DNA from: Moraxella ovis
GTDB lineage: Bacteria; Pseudomonadota; Gammaproteobacteria; Pseudomonadales; Moraxellaceae
DNA length: 64,000 nt
Assembly (NCBI RefSeq): GCF_900453105.1
Contig: NZ_UGPW01000001.1
Location: forward strand, 1,736,001 to 1,800,000
Direction: 5' to 3'
The stretch's first letter is position 1. Each line of letters starts with the position of its first letter. This document shows positions 31,289 through 41,409 of this stretch, one piece after another. Below the pieces are notes generated by a model. That model searched no databases and was not told where the DNA came from. It was given only the letters and a program-made list of their open reading frames with translations. The position numbers and the translations under genes were made by a program.

Positions 31289-31614
31289 GATTTCCTCTGA
31301 TTATCCTAAGTGTGCATCTGTATGTCGTGAAAAAGCCCCCAACCGACACGCCAAAGCTTTTGGCAGGCTTGACACCGCATGAATGCCGTGCACTTGCCTT
31401 ATGCTTTAAGCTCATGATGAATCTGTATGATCATCAATATTTGGGCAAAGCCACTCTTTTGGCTGTATTGTCTTGATGTCAAGCTGCCATCTTGAGCACA
31501 TGTGGACATAAAGACTTTTGATGACATCAATAAGCCTTGTGCTAACACGCATTGTATCAAAAAAGCCAACGCTTGCAAACGAAATTCACGCAAGATGAGC
31601 CATGTCAAACGCCA
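31289..31614. other. Region upstream of pyrB
   Basis: No credible gene. On the minus strand a GCCAAA/TTTGGC hairpin (31350-31364) is followed by GGGGGCTTTTT (31340-31330), loosely resembling an attenuator in the pyrB leader, about 40-80 bases before the start codon. The outer stem is only five base pairs (AAGCC/GGCTT), so this is a weak suggestion. The 3' end of the fimbrial operon also runs into this stretch, and I see no good terminator for it. Confidence 0.35.
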
Positions 31615-32448
31615 TCACTGGCTGCTGTAACCGATTCTTAGATTGTAATCTTTGGGCTTGGCGGTGTTCATATCAACGCTTGCTTCCACACCTACTGTCA
31701 TCAGACAGTAGATGTGGTCTCTGTTTTTATTTCGGTGATAAAAACCATCTCGTTTTCTGGCGATGAAGTTGACTGTCATGTCTGCTCCATCAATGACCAG
31801 TGTTACGCTGGCGAATTGCTGGTTATTTCTATCAATCCTCTTAAAACTTGGAGCGGCAGGCTGACCATTGACCGTGAACCGATGGGCATTGGCTGTCAAA
31901 TAGTCGAGAATGTTTTGCTGATGGTTGACAGCACCATGCGGCACAACCCCTCTGCCTTCACAGTAAGCATCATAAACAGATGGTTGCTGATCACCTCTGA
32001 TAGTGCCGCCATTATCCCTCGTGTATGTGAAAAATTGAAATCGCTCCCTAACAGGTTCACGCTCACGATTGTGTGTCTTAAAGATGAAATTGCTTGGCAA
32101 GCTTAGATTGTCGGTAACATCAAAACCATCAAGTTCAACACTGCCGACCCCAAAGTTTACCAAGCCATTAAGCTCACCCATGCCAATCCCTTGACTGCCA
32201 CCTCTGATAACTTGGCTGTCTAACACAACAATCTTTCTATCCAAATTGGGGGCTGGTTCATCACGAAAGCACGAATAGATGGTCTCACCACCACTACTCC
32301 CTACAGCAATGAACTTATCATCAAATCGACCACCTGAAATATTGTTCAATGTGGGAAAGCAGTTTTCGGCATATGCTGATGTCATTGCTCCCAAGGGCAG
32401 TCCCAGTAAAAGCAACCACGCACGCTTGTTTAATTTTGGTTTTGTCAT
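31615..32448 (-). CDS. Putative fimbrial tip/adhesin subunit
   Basis: A 277-residue exported protein, last gene of the chaperone-usher operon, starting 18 bases after the usher stop. Signal peptide of about 27 residues (cleavage after AYA). The mature part has four cysteines (ENCFP, YSCFRD, AYCEGR, IYCLMT), enough for two disulfides, and is rich in beta-type sequence, e.g. FASVTLVIDGADMTVNFIARKRDG. I recognise no family. Position after the usher is where alpha/CS1-type operons carry their minor tip adhesin, so that role is inferred from context only. Confidence 0.6.
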   Translation of the reverse strand: MTKPKLNKRAWLLLLGLPLGAMTSAYAENCFPTLNNISGGRFDDKFIAVGSSGGETIYSCFRDEPAPNLDRKIVVLDSQVIRGGSQGIGMGELNGLVNFGVGSVELDGFDVTDNLSLPSNFIFKTHNREREPVRERFQFFTYTRDNGGTIRGDQQPSVYDAYCEGRGVVPHGAVNHQQNILDYLTANAHRFTVNGQPAAPSFKRIDRNNQQFASVTLVIDGADMTVNFIARKRDGFYHRNKNRDHIYCLMTVGVEASVDMNTAKPKDYNLRIGYSSQ

Positions 32449-32466
32449 TATTTATCCCTTGACTCC

Positions 32467-34929
32467 CTACTGATTTAGTTTAGATAAAGCCACCCCTAGC
32501 ACATAGTCATCTACCACAACGACTCGCTTGGGGGTATGGCCATCAGCACGCACGATGTATTCGCCCTTTGGCAGTCCATCTAATAAGAAATAGCCATTTT
32601 GATCGGTCTTAGTATAGGCAATGATTTTATCATCTTTCCATGCTTGCACCTGTTCGCCACCAACCGAAATACGACCACGAATACCATAGGACTGGGTCAT
32701 CTGCCACTGAATATGGGTAGGCAAGCGTGCATCTATCTTTGCCACCGCCTTATTTGGCAAGGCGTATTCAATCGGTATGTTGCGTCCGTCTAGCTCAATC
32801 TCATACACACCTTTGGGTAGGTCTATCAGATAGGTACTTTTTTTGTTGGTGCTAGACAGCGGATTGGCTGATGTCAGTTTGTTATTCACATTAAAGAACA
32901 TCGGCTCATCAGGCGATTGTATGAAATCTTTATTGTCATGCAACAAGGTAATCACCGCCTGCCCACCAGCATTGCCACTGGCGACATACCTACCCAATTT
33001 TGGCAAGCTAGCAGGGGGTTTGTAGGCATTTAGACCAATACGCAAGAACCATTCGCCTTCGCTACGCTTGGTGTCGCTAAGATCCACCTTGCCGATGCGG
33101 CTCTCATAAGACCCACGCCAAGCATTACCGCCATGACGATAGCCTGCACTGATATCAATGCCGTTTTTCGTGTGGTGTTGCCAATAAAACTGCAAAGCGA
33201 CATTGTCTTTTTTGGTCAAGTTATGCCAAGACGCACCCACAGACAGCGATTGATGGCTAGATAGGCGGTGTTGCAAGCTACTTTCAATACCAAAGGCTCG
33301 CTTGTTGCCATGGGTGCTATTACCACTATGCCCCACATACACCCCTGACTGTAGCGTGGTTCTGTCCGTTAGGCGTAGCGATGATGACAAATGGTGTTTA
33401 TGCGGATCAACGCTATATTGATAATTGCTATTAAATCGGCTCTGTAGATGGCGATAGCTAGCATGATAACGCCAATAGTCATTATGCGACTGATACTGCA
33501 AGTCATGACTTAACCGATCACTTAGATGAAAACGAGCATATAAACTGGTATTATCGCCATCTTGGGTGACTGACATGTGCGTGCGTTCATTAGGGGTGTA
33601 ATACAGTCCTAGATGATGGCGGTCATCATAAGTGGAGCGAGCATAGCGATAGTTCGCTCGCCACACTTCTTTCTCATAGCGAGCATCTACACGAACATTA
33701 CCATCTCGATGATAGTCCACATCTATGTTGGTGTAGCGGTTCGGTGCTATGTTCGCCCCCACCTGCCAGTCGTTATCTTGATTTTGCTGATACTTTAGCC
33801 CTGCTCTTAGGCTAAGTTTATTATGCAAGCCATAAGCAAGGTGTGCGTAAGCGGTCTGTTCGCTATGCTCATCAAACACGCCCAGACGACCAACACCGGC
33901 TTGCACCAATAGCTCATTGGTCGCCACCGAGCCATAACGCTTGCCCAAAGACACACGCTCTACACGCATAGGCACAGCCGATAGCGGATTGTCAAATATC
34001 GCCACCTCAATCAGACTGTGGCGGTCAATGGCTGACATATCCAGATTTAAAAACTCATACCGACCATTAAGCAAACTTTGTACACGAGCCACCGTCCTAC
34101 CGTTGATACGAAGTTCTGCCAGACCGCCTGCCACACCCACACCTTTGATGTGCTGATAATCATGGCTAGGTGCGTCTATTAGCGTACTAGTCTTGCCATC
34201 TACATGACCTGTTAGGTGTCTTGCGATATTGGCACTGCTAAAAGCCACATTCAGACCTGTGATGGTATTAAACACGGTATTGGTGCTACCAAGTCTGATG
34301 GCTGTCTTGGGCGTTGATGTTAGCCAGTAGGCATTATCAAGTTTGGTTTTTTCGTCATTGTCTTTACTGACTGATACGCCCCAAGTACCGCCCAGTGCAT
34401 AACCAAAAGCATCTAGCTGATGATGATCACGCACCTTATCATCGTTGTTCGTACGACCTGATAGCTGAGTGTTCATCTGCAAGCCCTGTAAGCCTGCCAC
34501 ACTTGGCGTGTGCGTAACAATGGGGCGTGGTTTTGGGGTAGGTTCTTTTTTGGGTAGGGTTGCTACCATCAGATGAATCTGTAAATCCGATGGCAGATAC
34601 TCTGACGTAATGCCCAGTAGCTTCAGTGAATCAAACGAAATATACACCAAGCCATCATGATATACTAGCTCATCAAAAGCAATCTTCGCCTCTCCAAGCG
34701 GTGTCTTAAATAGCATGCCCTCTTCTTGGTCGTCAGTGGTGATGTCAAGCACAGCCAAATCAGACACACTAACATAATAACGCTCATCATGCCACAGTGC
34801 ATCAATACCACCTTTGTCTTGGTGGTTAATCTTTAGACCGACCAACTGTAGCTCGCCTGCCCATGCAGGCAATGCCACAGCCCCTGTCATCGCTACAATG
34901 ATCGCCCCACGAAGTACTCTATTTATCAT
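32467..34929 (-). CDS. Fimbrial outer-membrane usher, CS1/alpha-like
   Basis: About 820 residues from the ATG at 34929, which has GAGG nearby; the upstream in-frame GTG at 34935 is unlikely. Signal peptide about 24 residues (cleavage after AWA). A soluble N-terminal region is followed by a long barrel with repeated aromatic strand patterns (YRYARSTYDDRHHLGLYY, LQYQSHNDYWRYHASYRHL). The C-terminal 80 residues look like a carboxypeptidase-regulatory-like beta domain (RGRISVGGEQVQAW, TDQNGYFLLDGLPKGEYIV), a feature of CS1/EcpC-type ushers rather than classical PapC. It would export and polymerise the subunits. Sits 22 bases after the chaperone gene. Confidence 0.8.
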   Translation of the reverse strand: MINRVLRGAIIVAMTGAVALPAWAGELQLVGLKINHQDKGGIDALWHDERYYVSVSDLAVLDITTDDQEEGMLFKTPLGEAKIAFDELVYHDGLVYISFDSLKLLGITSEYLPSDLQIHLMVATLPKKEPTPKPRPIVTHTPSVAGLQGLQMNTQLSGRTNNDDKVRDHHQLDAFGYALGGTWGVSVSKDNDEKTKLDNAYWLTSTPKTAIRLGSTNTVFNTITGLNVAFSSANIARHLTGHVDGKTSTLIDAPSHDYQHIKGVGVAGGLAELRINGRTVARVQSLLNGRYEFLNLDMSAIDRHSLIEVAIFDNPLSAVPMRVERVSLGKRYGSVATNELLVQAGVGRLGVFDEHSEQTAYAHLAYGLHNKLSLRAGLKYQQNQDNDWQVGANIAPNRYTNIDVDYHRDGNVRVDARYEKEVWRANYRYARSTYDDRHHLGLYYTPNERTHMSVTQDGDNTSLYARFHLSDRLSHDLQYQSHNDYWRYHASYRHLQSRFNSNYQYSVDPHKHHLSSSLRLTDRTTLQSGVYVGHSGNSTHGNKRAFGIESSLQHRLSSHQSLSVGASWHNLTKKDNVALQFYWQHHTKNGIDISAGYRHGGNAWRGSYESRIGKVDLSDTKRSEGEWFLRIGLNAYKPPASLPKLGRYVASGNAGGQAVITLLHDNKDFIQSPDEPMFFNVNNKLTSANPLSSTNKKSTYLIDLPKGVYEIELDGRNIPIEYALPNKAVAKIDARLPTHIQWQMTQSYGIRGRISVGGEQVQAWKDDKIIAYTKTDQNGYFLLDGLPKGEYIVRADGHTPKRVVVVDDYVLGVALSKLNQ

Positions 34930-34951
34930 AGCCACGCCTCAACATCTGTCA

Positions 34952-35521
34952 TCAGCGGTGCATGATACGAATGGGCAACTGATACTGCGAGCCGATTTTT
35001 ACCACCGCTGACGACTCTGTCTGCTCTACGATGGGGTTTTGGATTTTTTGATTGATGACCAATAGTCCATAATGGGTCGTTTTGGGCAGGTCAGCAGGTG
35101 GGCGAAACGACAGACGAATGGTCTGATAGCCCCCAGATGGCACGGTGAATGACTGCGGTGCGACCACAGTCCAACTTTGCATCTTGGCCTCATCTTCTAT
35201 GGCTGTCAGCTGTTCGTCAGCGTCTAGCAAAGACAGCTCTATCAGCTTAGGCTCGGTGCTGTAATTATAAAAAGTTACCGACGCATCTGTCCGAGTGCGA
35301 GCCATCAGGTCAAGGCTGGGCGGCGAGATGCCCAGCTGCGGCGGTGGCATATCGAGCGTGCGTCCTTGCTCGTCTTTTTGGACGACAACAAGCCTTGCTC
35401 CCCCATCGCCTTGCTCTAAGCTTGTCTGCAAGGTGGTGGCGTGGGCGGTGGTCATCGCCAAAGCAGTCAGCAGACAGATGGCAGCGTGTCTTATGGGCAG
35501 ATGGGTCATGGTGTTACTCAT
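34952..35521 (-). CDS. Fimbrial periplasmic chaperone
   Basis: About 189 residues from MSNTMTHLP (an alternative ATG lies four codons later; neither has a good ribosome site). Signal peptide ends after TAHA (about 28). The mature part has an N-terminal immunoglobulin-like domain with LGISPPSLDLMARTRTDASVTFYNYSTEPKLIEL and the SGGYQTIRLSFRPPADLPKTTHYGLLVI strand region typical of pilus chaperones of alternate families. It is shorter than PapD-type chaperones (about 220), so the second domain seems reduced. Located between the major subunit and usher genes. Confidence 0.75.
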   Translation of the reverse strand: MSNTMTHLPIRHAAICLLTALAMTTAHATTLQTSLEQGDGGARLVVVQKDEQGRTLDMPPPQLGISPPSLDLMARTRTDASVTFYNYSTEPKLIELSLLDADEQLTAIEDEAKMQSWTVVAPQSFTVPSGGYQTIRLSFRPPADLPKTTHYGLLVINQKIQNPIVEQTESSAVVKIGSQYQLPIRIMHR

Positions 35522-35584
35522 ATTGGGTGCTTTGTGGTGCACTCTGTGGTGCGGCGTATACGACCGCAAAGGCTTATGATATCA

Positions 35585-35622
35585 CAAAAAAAGAGCATTA
35601 AAACCTGTGTCTAATACTCTTG
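35585..35622 (-). terminator. Partial terminator between major subunit and chaperone genes
   Basis: On the minus strand AAGAGTATTA pairs with TAATGCTCTT (one G-T pair) and is followed by seven T. It lies just after the major subunit stop and before the chaperone gene, a layout known to make the subunit transcript more abundant in other fimbrial operons. Confidence 0.65.
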
Positions 35623-35653
35623 TTAGGTCGATGATCGAATACCGAGCGGGGCA

Positions 35654-36277
35654 TTACTTAGCAGTCAGCGTCAATGTAAAAGTTTGATCATCTGATTTGT
35701 GTAGTCCTGCTTTTTTAGCTTCAGAGAAATCCAAGTCGAAAGTGATATCGCCTTTGATAGGCTTCCACTTAGAATTTAATTCAATTTCCTCTTCTGCAGT
35801 CTTGGTTACAGCATCAGAGCTTTTTACCTTAACGTTTTCTGTCTTAACTTTAGAGTTGCGATCGCCATCATGAAGATGAGTAGAATCTGTGTTTTCAACC
35901 TTTAACTTGACACCGTCATTCGATATGCTACGCACCGCCCAAGCATCCTTTAATGTAACTGTAACTTTGTTGGTATCTGCTTGGTTATTTAGAACGGTAG
36001 TGGTAACCAATGGATCATCCGTTAAATCCGCAGCACTTTCACTATTATTGTCCAAAACCTCAATGGTGTCTTGATTAAGACCGTAAGTACCAACACCTCT
36101 TCCAACCCCTATACCTTTTACGATAGGATTGAACTCAATACCCGCATTCGTCCAATGGTATAATACCAGCACCTCTGGCAACTGCACCTGCAGATCCATG
36201 GTGCCGCTAACGCTGTCAGCGTGTGCTGAGGCGGCAGCACCTGCCATGACTAGGGCAGCGAGTGATTTTTTAAACAT
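35654..36277 (-). CDS. Putative fimbrial major subunit
   Basis: A 207-residue exported protein, first gene of the operon. The ATG at 36277 has GGAGACTGAC before it; longer in-frame readings extend into the promoter region. Signal peptide of 20 residues (MFKKSLAALVMAGAAASAHA). The mature protein starts DSVSGTMDLQVQLPEVLVLYHW, has no cysteine, and ends with a beta strand TFTLTLTAK suited to strand exchange. The family is not recognised with certainty. It resembles in outline the major subunits served by CS1-type ushers. Confidence 0.65.
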   Translation of the reverse strand: MFKKSLAALVMAGAAASAHADSVSGTMDLQVQLPEVLVLYHWTNAGIEFNPIVKGIGVGRGVGTYGLNQDTIEVLDNNSESAADLTDDPLVTTTVLNNQADTNKVTVTLKDAWAVRSISNDGVKLKVENTDSTHLHDGDRNSKVKTENVKVKSSDAVTKTAEEEIELNSKWKPIKGDITFDLDFSEAKKAGLHKSDDQTFTLTLTAK

Positions 36278-36653
36278 GTCAGTCTCCATAACAAATAGAT
36301 GGTCATAATCAAATAGCAACCGCCAAGCCTTGCCGTCTGTCATCTGCCAAGTACTGGCGACAACGTGAGCAGACAGTGCTAACTTCTTTAATATTATAGA
36401 CAAATACCCGTAAAAAAGCAAAACAAAAATGAGCGTTTTATGTAACTTTTGTCTGGGCGATTGAGTGATTATGTCTGATTTGTGTGTGTTTTGTTGATCG
36501 TGCTTGGATTGTTGTTCTGTCGTCGTTTTGTGTTTGGCTCTTTGAGTCGTTTCATCAAAAAAAGGCCGCCCAGCACCCCAAATCGTGCTAGAATAACGCA
36601 TCAGATGCCGTGCTGTGGCATGGCAGTTTTTATCAACGAATAAAGGGCATTCT
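36278..36653. other. Divergent promoter region between the fimbrial operon and fbp
   Basis: No gene seen. It must hold promoters for the fimbrial operon and fbp. TAGAAT near 36588 could be the fbp -10 box. I looked for simple repeats or an invertible element that could switch fimbriae on and off and saw none. Confidence 0.45.
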
Positions 36654-37652
36654 ATGACGACACTCACCGACTATCTAAGCACACACACCACCCCACAGAT
36701 GACCAGCACCATGACGACACTTGCTACCGCCAGCATCGCCATCAGCGACTTGCTCGCTCGGGGGGCTTTGGCTGGCATTCATGGCAATGCCGGTGGTCAA
36801 AACATACAAGGAGAAGCCCAAAAAAAGCTCGATGTCATCGCCAACGACCTACTGCTAAACGCCCTGACCCAAAACCCCAACTGTGCTGGTGTCGCCAGCG
36901 AGGAGCTCGATGACATCAGTCCTGCCAATGCCGATGGCACACTGCTTGTTACCTTTGACCCACTAGATGGCTCATCAAACATCGACATCAACATGACAGT
37001 TGGGACGATTTTTTCGGTATTGCCTCACCCTCGTCAAGGTCAGGCGGTCTGCGAGCAGGATTTTTTGCAGCAAGGAGACCGTCAGCTGGCGGCAGGTTAT
37101 TTCATCTATGGCACCTCTACGATGCTGGCAGTTACCTTTGGTCAAGGCGTGGCGATGTTCGCCCTAGACCCTGCCACACAAAGCTATGTACTCATCAATG
37201 AGCGTGTTACCATCAGCGATACGACCGCCGAATACGCCATCAACGCCTCAAACCGTCGCTACTGGCTGCCCCCTGTTCAGCAGTACATCGAGGAGCTGAC
37301 CCAAGGCGACACAGGCGTGCGAGCCAAAGACTATAATATGCGTTGGGTGGCGGCGATGATTGCCGATGTGCATCGCATCTTGATGCGTGGTGGCGTGTTC
37401 ATGTATCCTTTTGACACAAAAATAGCTGGCAAAGCTGGCAAGCTCCGCTTGATGTATGAAGCCAATCCGATGAGTTTTGTCATCGAACAGGCAGGCGGTG
37501 CCAGCACCGATGGCGTGTTTCGCATCATGGACATCAAGCCCACGCACATTCATCAGCGGATTCCTGTGGTGCTGGGTGCCAAAGAGGAGGTGGCGTATGT
37601 CAAGGCACTGCATGAGCAAGCAAAGATATTGGCAAATGGCGAGCCAGCCTGA
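36654..37652 (+). CDS. fbp: Fructose-1,6-bisphosphatase class I
   Basis: A 332-residue gluconeogenic phosphatase. The ATG at 36654 follows AAAGGG. Metal and phosphate-binding residues are in [31 protein letters not shown] and the substrate region [16 protein letters not shown], with GGVFMYP and [20 protein letters not shown] near the C-terminus. These are the class I signatures. It stands alone after the fimbrial operon. Confidence 0.96.
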   Translation: MTTLTDYLSTHTTPQMTSTMTTLATASIAISDLLARGALAGIHGNAGGQNIQGEAQKKLDVIANDLLLNALTQNPNCAGVASEELDDISPANADGTLLVTFDPLDGSSNIDINMTVGTIFSVLPHPRQGQAVCEQDFLQQGDRQLAAGYFIYGTSTMLAVTFGQGVAMFALDPATQSYVLINERVTISDTTAEYAINASNRRYWLPPVQQYIEELTQGDTGVRAKDYNMRWVAAMIADVHRILMRGGVFMYPFDTKIAGKAGKLRLMYEANPMSFVIEQAGGASTDGVFRIMDIKPTHIHQRIPVVLGAKEEVAYVKALHEQAKILANGEPA

Positions 37653-37899
37653 CTGACGCCTTCGCCAAAACCCAAAATGCGGTCAAAAAAGACAGACTGC
37701 CTAACAACAAAAGGGGGAGCACACGCCGCCCACCGACCAAGAGGTCATCTGCCAAAAGCCTTGTACGCCAGCACAAAGAGCGTACAAGGCTGGCAAGGCC
37801 AAACCAAGCACCCCAACCACCAGACTCAAAGACACCAAACCTAAGAACATCATCTGATACTAAGCATTCACCCAACAAGCATCAAGACGCACCCAAGCC

Positions 37900-38682
37900 A
37901 TGAACCCAATCACCTCCTTAAACAACCCCACCATCAAGCACGCCACTGCCCTGCTCACGCAGCATCGCCATCGCAAAAAAAGCAAGCAAACCGTCATCGA
38001 AGGCGTGCATCTGCTGGACGCTTATCTCCAGCAAGGCTTTTTGGTCGATAAGGTCATCGCCACCCACGATGCCCTAGACCATGCCGAGACACAACAGCTG
38101 CTACCAAAACTTGGTCATGACGACATCGTGATGACCACCGACGCCGTTTACAAGCAAATTCGCACCTTAGGCGATGGCATAGACATCATGGCAATCATCG
38201 ACACGCCAACGCCGACACTCGGCAGCATCACAGGCGATGCCCTGATTTTAGATGGTCTGCAAGACGCTGGCAACATCGGCACATTGCTTCGTACCGCCTC
38301 TGCTGTCGGCATCGAAGCCGTCATCACCACGCCACACACCGCCCATCTGTGGTCGCCCAAATGCCTGCGTGCTGGCATGGGGGCACATTTTGCCTTGGAC
38401 ATCTACGAGCACATCAGTCATGATGAGATTTTGTGTCAAGTCAAGACCCCTTTATACGCCACAAGCAGCCATGCCGACAAAGTCATCTATGACCACAACC
38501 TGACCACCAGCATCGCTTGGGTGCTTGGGCATGAAGGGCAAGGCATCTCTGACACGCTCCTGCACAATGCCACGCCCATCGCTCTGCCCCAGCCCAATGG
38601 TCAAGAAAGCCTAAATGTCGGTGTGGCAGGCTCGGTGTGTCTGTATGAGATGCTGCGTCAGCGTCGCTTTGCTCGGTCGTGA
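37900..38682 (+). CDS. TrmH-family RNA 2'-O-methyltransferase
   Basis: A 260-residue SpoU/TrmH methyltransferase. An N-terminal substrate-binding domain (KQTVIEGVHLLDAYL) precedes the knotted catalytic domain. Its three motifs are ILDGLQDAGNIGTLLRTASAVGI, VLGHEGQGIS and IALPQPNGQESLNVGVAGSVCLYE. The knot binds S-adenosylmethionine. It methylates rRNA or tRNA; the exact nucleotide cannot be told. The next gene starts 11 bases on. Confidence 0.9.
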   Translation: MNPITSLNNPTIKHATALLTQHRHRKKSKQTVIEGVHLLDAYLQQGFLVDKVIATHDALDHAETQQLLPKLGHDDIVMTTDAVYKQIRTLGDGIDIMAIIDTPTPTLGSITGDALILDGLQDAGNIGTLLRTASAVGIEAVITTPHTAHLWSPKCLRAGMGAHFALDIYEHISHDEILCQVKTPLYATSSHADKVIYDHNLTTSIAWVLGHEGQGISDTLLHNATPIALPQPNGQESLNVGVAGSVCLYEMLRQRRFARS

Positions 38683-38693
38683 GGTTTGATGCC

Positions 38694-39560
38694 ATGTTCT
38701 TTTTATCACGACAAAAAACATTAACCGTCGCCTTTGTGCTTGTGGCTGTGGCCGTTCTTATGCTCGTTGCCATCGATGACCGTCTCACCACCCAAGAATA
38801 CACCGCAAGTCATGCCACCACCGACAGAGCAATCACGGTGGCAATCATCACCGATTTGCACAGCTGCTTTTATGGTGATGAGCAGCACGAGCTGATGAAG
38901 CCCCTAAAAGACCGCCGCCCTGATGTGATTTTGTTGGGTGGGGACATCTATGACGACGAACTGCCCCAGACGCACGCCGATGTACTGCTTCGCCAGCTTA
39001 CCGACATCACGCCTCATGTGTACTATGTCAATGGTAACCATGAACTGTACCTGCCTGCTGATGAATACACCAAAATAGAAAACAAAATCACAAGCTACGG
39101 CATCAAAATCCTACACGGCGACACAGCCACCATACCGATTGATGGCAAAGACAGCAAGCTGCGTGTCTATGGCGTGTCCGACCCTGTATTTATGACCAAG
39201 TTTCGTGAGGATTTACGCACGGTTGGTGAGCTTGCTAGACCTGACGACATCAACATTCTACTCACTCATCGCCCTGAATACATCGATGAGTATTTGACAT
39301 ATCCCTTTGATTTTGTGGTGAGTGGTCATGCACACGGTGGTCAATGGCGTATCCCTTATGTGCTAAATGGTCTGTTCGCCCCAAATCAAGGACTGCTTCC
39401 AAAATATGCTGGTGGTGATTATCACTTTGTCAATCCAGTCTCTCACAGCCAGCACACCCAGTTCATCGTCAGTCGTGGACTTGCCAAAGAGTCCACACGC
39501 TTCATACCCAGAGTATTCAATCGACCAGAGCTGGTATTTTTGACCATACCTAGCTCCTAA
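38694..39560 (+). CDS. Membrane-anchored metallophosphoesterase (YkuE/YaeI type)
   Basis: A 288-residue calcineurin-like phosphoesterase. The ATG at 38694 follows GAGG. One N-terminal membrane helix (about 9-27) is followed by the metal-binding motifs in order: IITDLHSC, LLGGDIYDD, VNGNHELY, LTHRPEY and GHAHGGQWR. In YkuE/YaeI relatives this set is found in UDP-diacylglucosamine or general phosphoesterases anchored to the membrane. Note that the first motif reads DLH, as in that branch. Co-transcription with the methyltransferase gene is likely. Confidence 0.87.
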   Translation: MFFLSRQKTLTVAFVLVAVAVLMLVAIDDRLTTQEYTASHATTDRAITVAIITDLHSCFYGDEQHELMKPLKDRRPDVILLGGDIYDDELPQTHADVLLRQLTDITPHVYYVNGNHELYLPADEYTKIENKITSYGIKILHGDTATIPIDGKDSKLRVYGVSDPVFMTKFREDLRTVGELARPDDINILLTHRPEYIDEYLTYPFDFVVSGHAHGGQWRIPYVLNGLFAPNQGLLPKYAGGDYHFVNPVSHSQHTQFIVSRGLAKESTRFIPRVFNRPELVFLTIPSS

Positions 39561-39562
39561 CC

Positions 39563-39590
39563 AAAAAAATCCCCATGTATGTGGGGATCT
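39563..39590. terminator. Terminator between phosphoesterase gene and etfA
   Basis: ATCCCCA/TGGGGAT arms around a short loop. The long T-run (seven) is on the minus strand, serving etfBA. Confidence 0.82.
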
Positions 39591-39604
39591 TTGCGTCGCA
39601 TCGT

Positions 39605-40537
39605 TTAGAGCTTGGCAGTCAGCTCTGGCAATGCCGTGAAGATATCCGCTTCTAGGAAATAATCGGCCACTTTAGCGATTGGCGCTTCTGGGTCGTTATT
39701 AATAGCAACGATGGTCTTAGAGTCTTTCATGCCCGCCAGATGTTGAATCGCACCAGAGATGCCAGCGGCGATGTATAAGCTTGGCGCGACGATTTTACCA
39801 GTCTGACCAACTTGTAGATCATTTGGTACGAAGCCTGCATCCACCGCCGCACGGCTGGCACCGACCGCTGCACTCAGTTTGTCCGCCAAAGGCTCGATGT
39901 ACTTGGTGAAGTTTTCGCCACTTGCCAAAGCACGACCGCCAGAGACGACGATATTAGCAGAAGTCAGCTCTGGACGGTCAGACTTAGCCAGCTCTTCTTT
40001 AACGAAGGTTGATTTGCCCGCATCGCCGCCTGCGCTCACGCTCTCAATCGCTGCACTGCCGCCAGTCGCTGCCGCTGCATCAAAAGCAGTGCCACGCACG
40101 CTAAGCACAACTTTATCTTCAGAGGTCTGCACAGTTGCAATCGCATTACCTGCGTAAATCGGACGCTCAAAGGTCTTCGCATCGATCACAGCCGTGATGT
40201 CAGATACCATGCTGACATCTAATAGCGCTGCCACACGTGGCAAGAAATTCTTACCTGTCGTAGTTGCAGGAGCGATGATGTGTGTATAGCCGCCCGCCAA
40301 CTCAACAACCAATGGCGCAATGTTCTCTGCCAATTGATTGGCAAAGGCAGCATTATCAGCAAGCAAAACTTTGCTCACGCCTGCCACTTGAGCTGCGCTG
40401 TCCGCGACAGCTTGGGCATTGGTGCCTGCCACCAATACATGCACATCACTATCAATCTTGGTAGCGGCAGTAATGGTTGATAAAGTAGCAGATTTTAATT
40501 CGGTATTATCATGTTCAGCATAAACTAGTACGGTCAT
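39605..40537 (-). CDS. etfA: Electron transfer flavoprotein alpha subunit
   Basis: A 310-residue EtfA. The N-terminal nucleotide-like domain is followed by the FAD domain (about 190-310) with [56 protein letters not shown] and [10 protein letters not shown]. It carries electrons from acyl-CoA dehydrogenases to ETF:ubiquinone oxidoreductase. Encoded after etfB with a 122-base gap. Confidence 0.97.
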   Translation of the reverse strand: MTVLVYAEHDNTELKSATLSTITAATKIDSDVHVLVAGTNAQAVADSAAQVAGVSKVLLADNAAFANQLAENIAPLVVELAGGYTHIIAPATTTGKNFLPRVAALLDVSMVSDITAVIDAKTFERPIYAGNAIATVQTSEDKVVLSVRGTAFDAAAATGGSAAIESVSAGGDAGKSTFVKEELAKSDRPELTSANIVVSGGRALASGENFTKYIEPLADKLSAAVGASRAAVDAGFVPNDLQVGQTGKIVAPSLYIAAGISGAIQHLAGMKDSKTIVAINNDPEAPIAKVADYFLEADIFTALPELTAKL

Positions 40538-40659
40538 GGTTTTATCCTTTTAGCAATTTTATAATACAATTTTGTCAAAGTTGATTGCTGACTCGTGAGA
40601 CTCTGACAATTAAGATGGTTAATTTATCAGAGCTTGGATGCACAAGCCATGCTTTGGCA

Positions 40660-41409
40660 TTAGATTACTTTCGCTTCGTTACGAAGTTTATCGATCAGCT
40701 CATCAACGCTACCCACTTTCACGCCCGCACCACGCTCAGCTGGCGCTTTGACTTTCAGTGTAGTTAGCTTGGACGTCATGTCCACGCCAAAATCAGCTGG
40801 CGTCTTATTGTCCAATGGCTTCTTCTTAGCTGCCATGATGTTCGGTAGTTTCGGAAAACGAGGCTCGTTCAGACGTAGGTCAGTCGTGATGATTGCAGGC
40901 AGTGCCAATTCAACCGTCTGCAAGCCACCATCGATCTCACGGGTTACTTGTACTTTATCGCCGCTCACCACAACTTCTGACGCAAACGTACCTTGTGACG
41001 CATTCATTAGCGCCGATAGCATCTGACCTGTTTGGTTATTGTCATCATCGATGGCTTGCTTACCCAATAGAATCAGCTGTGCACCCTCTGCTTCAGCCAC
41101 GCCTTTTAGAATCTTGGCGACTTGTAGCGGATAAGGCCTCTCATCAGTCTCTACCAGAATGCCGCGATCAACGCCCAATGCCAACGCCGAACGGATCTGC
41201 TCTGCAGCTTGTGCTGTGCCGATAGATACCGCCACAACCTCGGTAGCCACACCTTTTTCTTTTAGACGAACCGCTTCTTCAATGGCGATTTCACAAAATG
41301 GGTTTACACTCATTTTGGCGTTAGTCAATTCCACACCCGACTCATCCGCTTTAACGCGAACTTTTACATTATGGTCAACAACGCGCTTTACCGCTACTAA
41401 TACTTTCAT
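40660..41409 (-). CDS. etfB: Electron transfer flavoprotein beta subunit
   Basis: A 249-residue EtfB. The ATG at 41409 follows GGAG and gives the usual [20 protein letters not shown] start. AMP-binding [22 protein letters not shown] and the signature [31 protein letters not shown] region are present. The C-terminus contains the recognition-loop lysine-rich segment. Partner of etfA just downstream. Confidence 0.97.
   Translation of the reverse strand: MKVLVAVKRVVDHNVKVRVKADESGVELTNAKMSVNPFCEIAIEEAVRLKEKGVATEVVAVSIGTAQAAEQIRSALALGVDRGILVETDERPYPLQVAKILKGVAEAEGAQLILLGKQAIDDDNNQTGQMLSALMNASQGTFASEVVVSGDKVQVTREIDGGLQTVELALPAIITTDLRLNEPRFPKLPNIMAAKKKPLDNKTPADFGVDMTSKLTTLKVKAPAERGAGVKVGSVDELIDKLRNEAKVI

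Noticed and set aside
31399..31608. A 69-residue minus-strand frame between the fimbrial operon and pyrB
   Set aside because: No ribosome site, no pattern, and it starts right after the adhesin gene; most likely chance.
36278..36653. An invertible or repeat-based switch controlling the fimbrial operon
   Set aside because: I saw no inverted repeats flanking a promoter, no recombinase gene nearby and no simple repeat tract.
37600..37878. A 92-residue minus-strand frame between fbp and the methyltransferase gene
   Set aside because: It overlaps the fbp 3' end and has a chance-like Leu/Arg-rich composition without a start signal.
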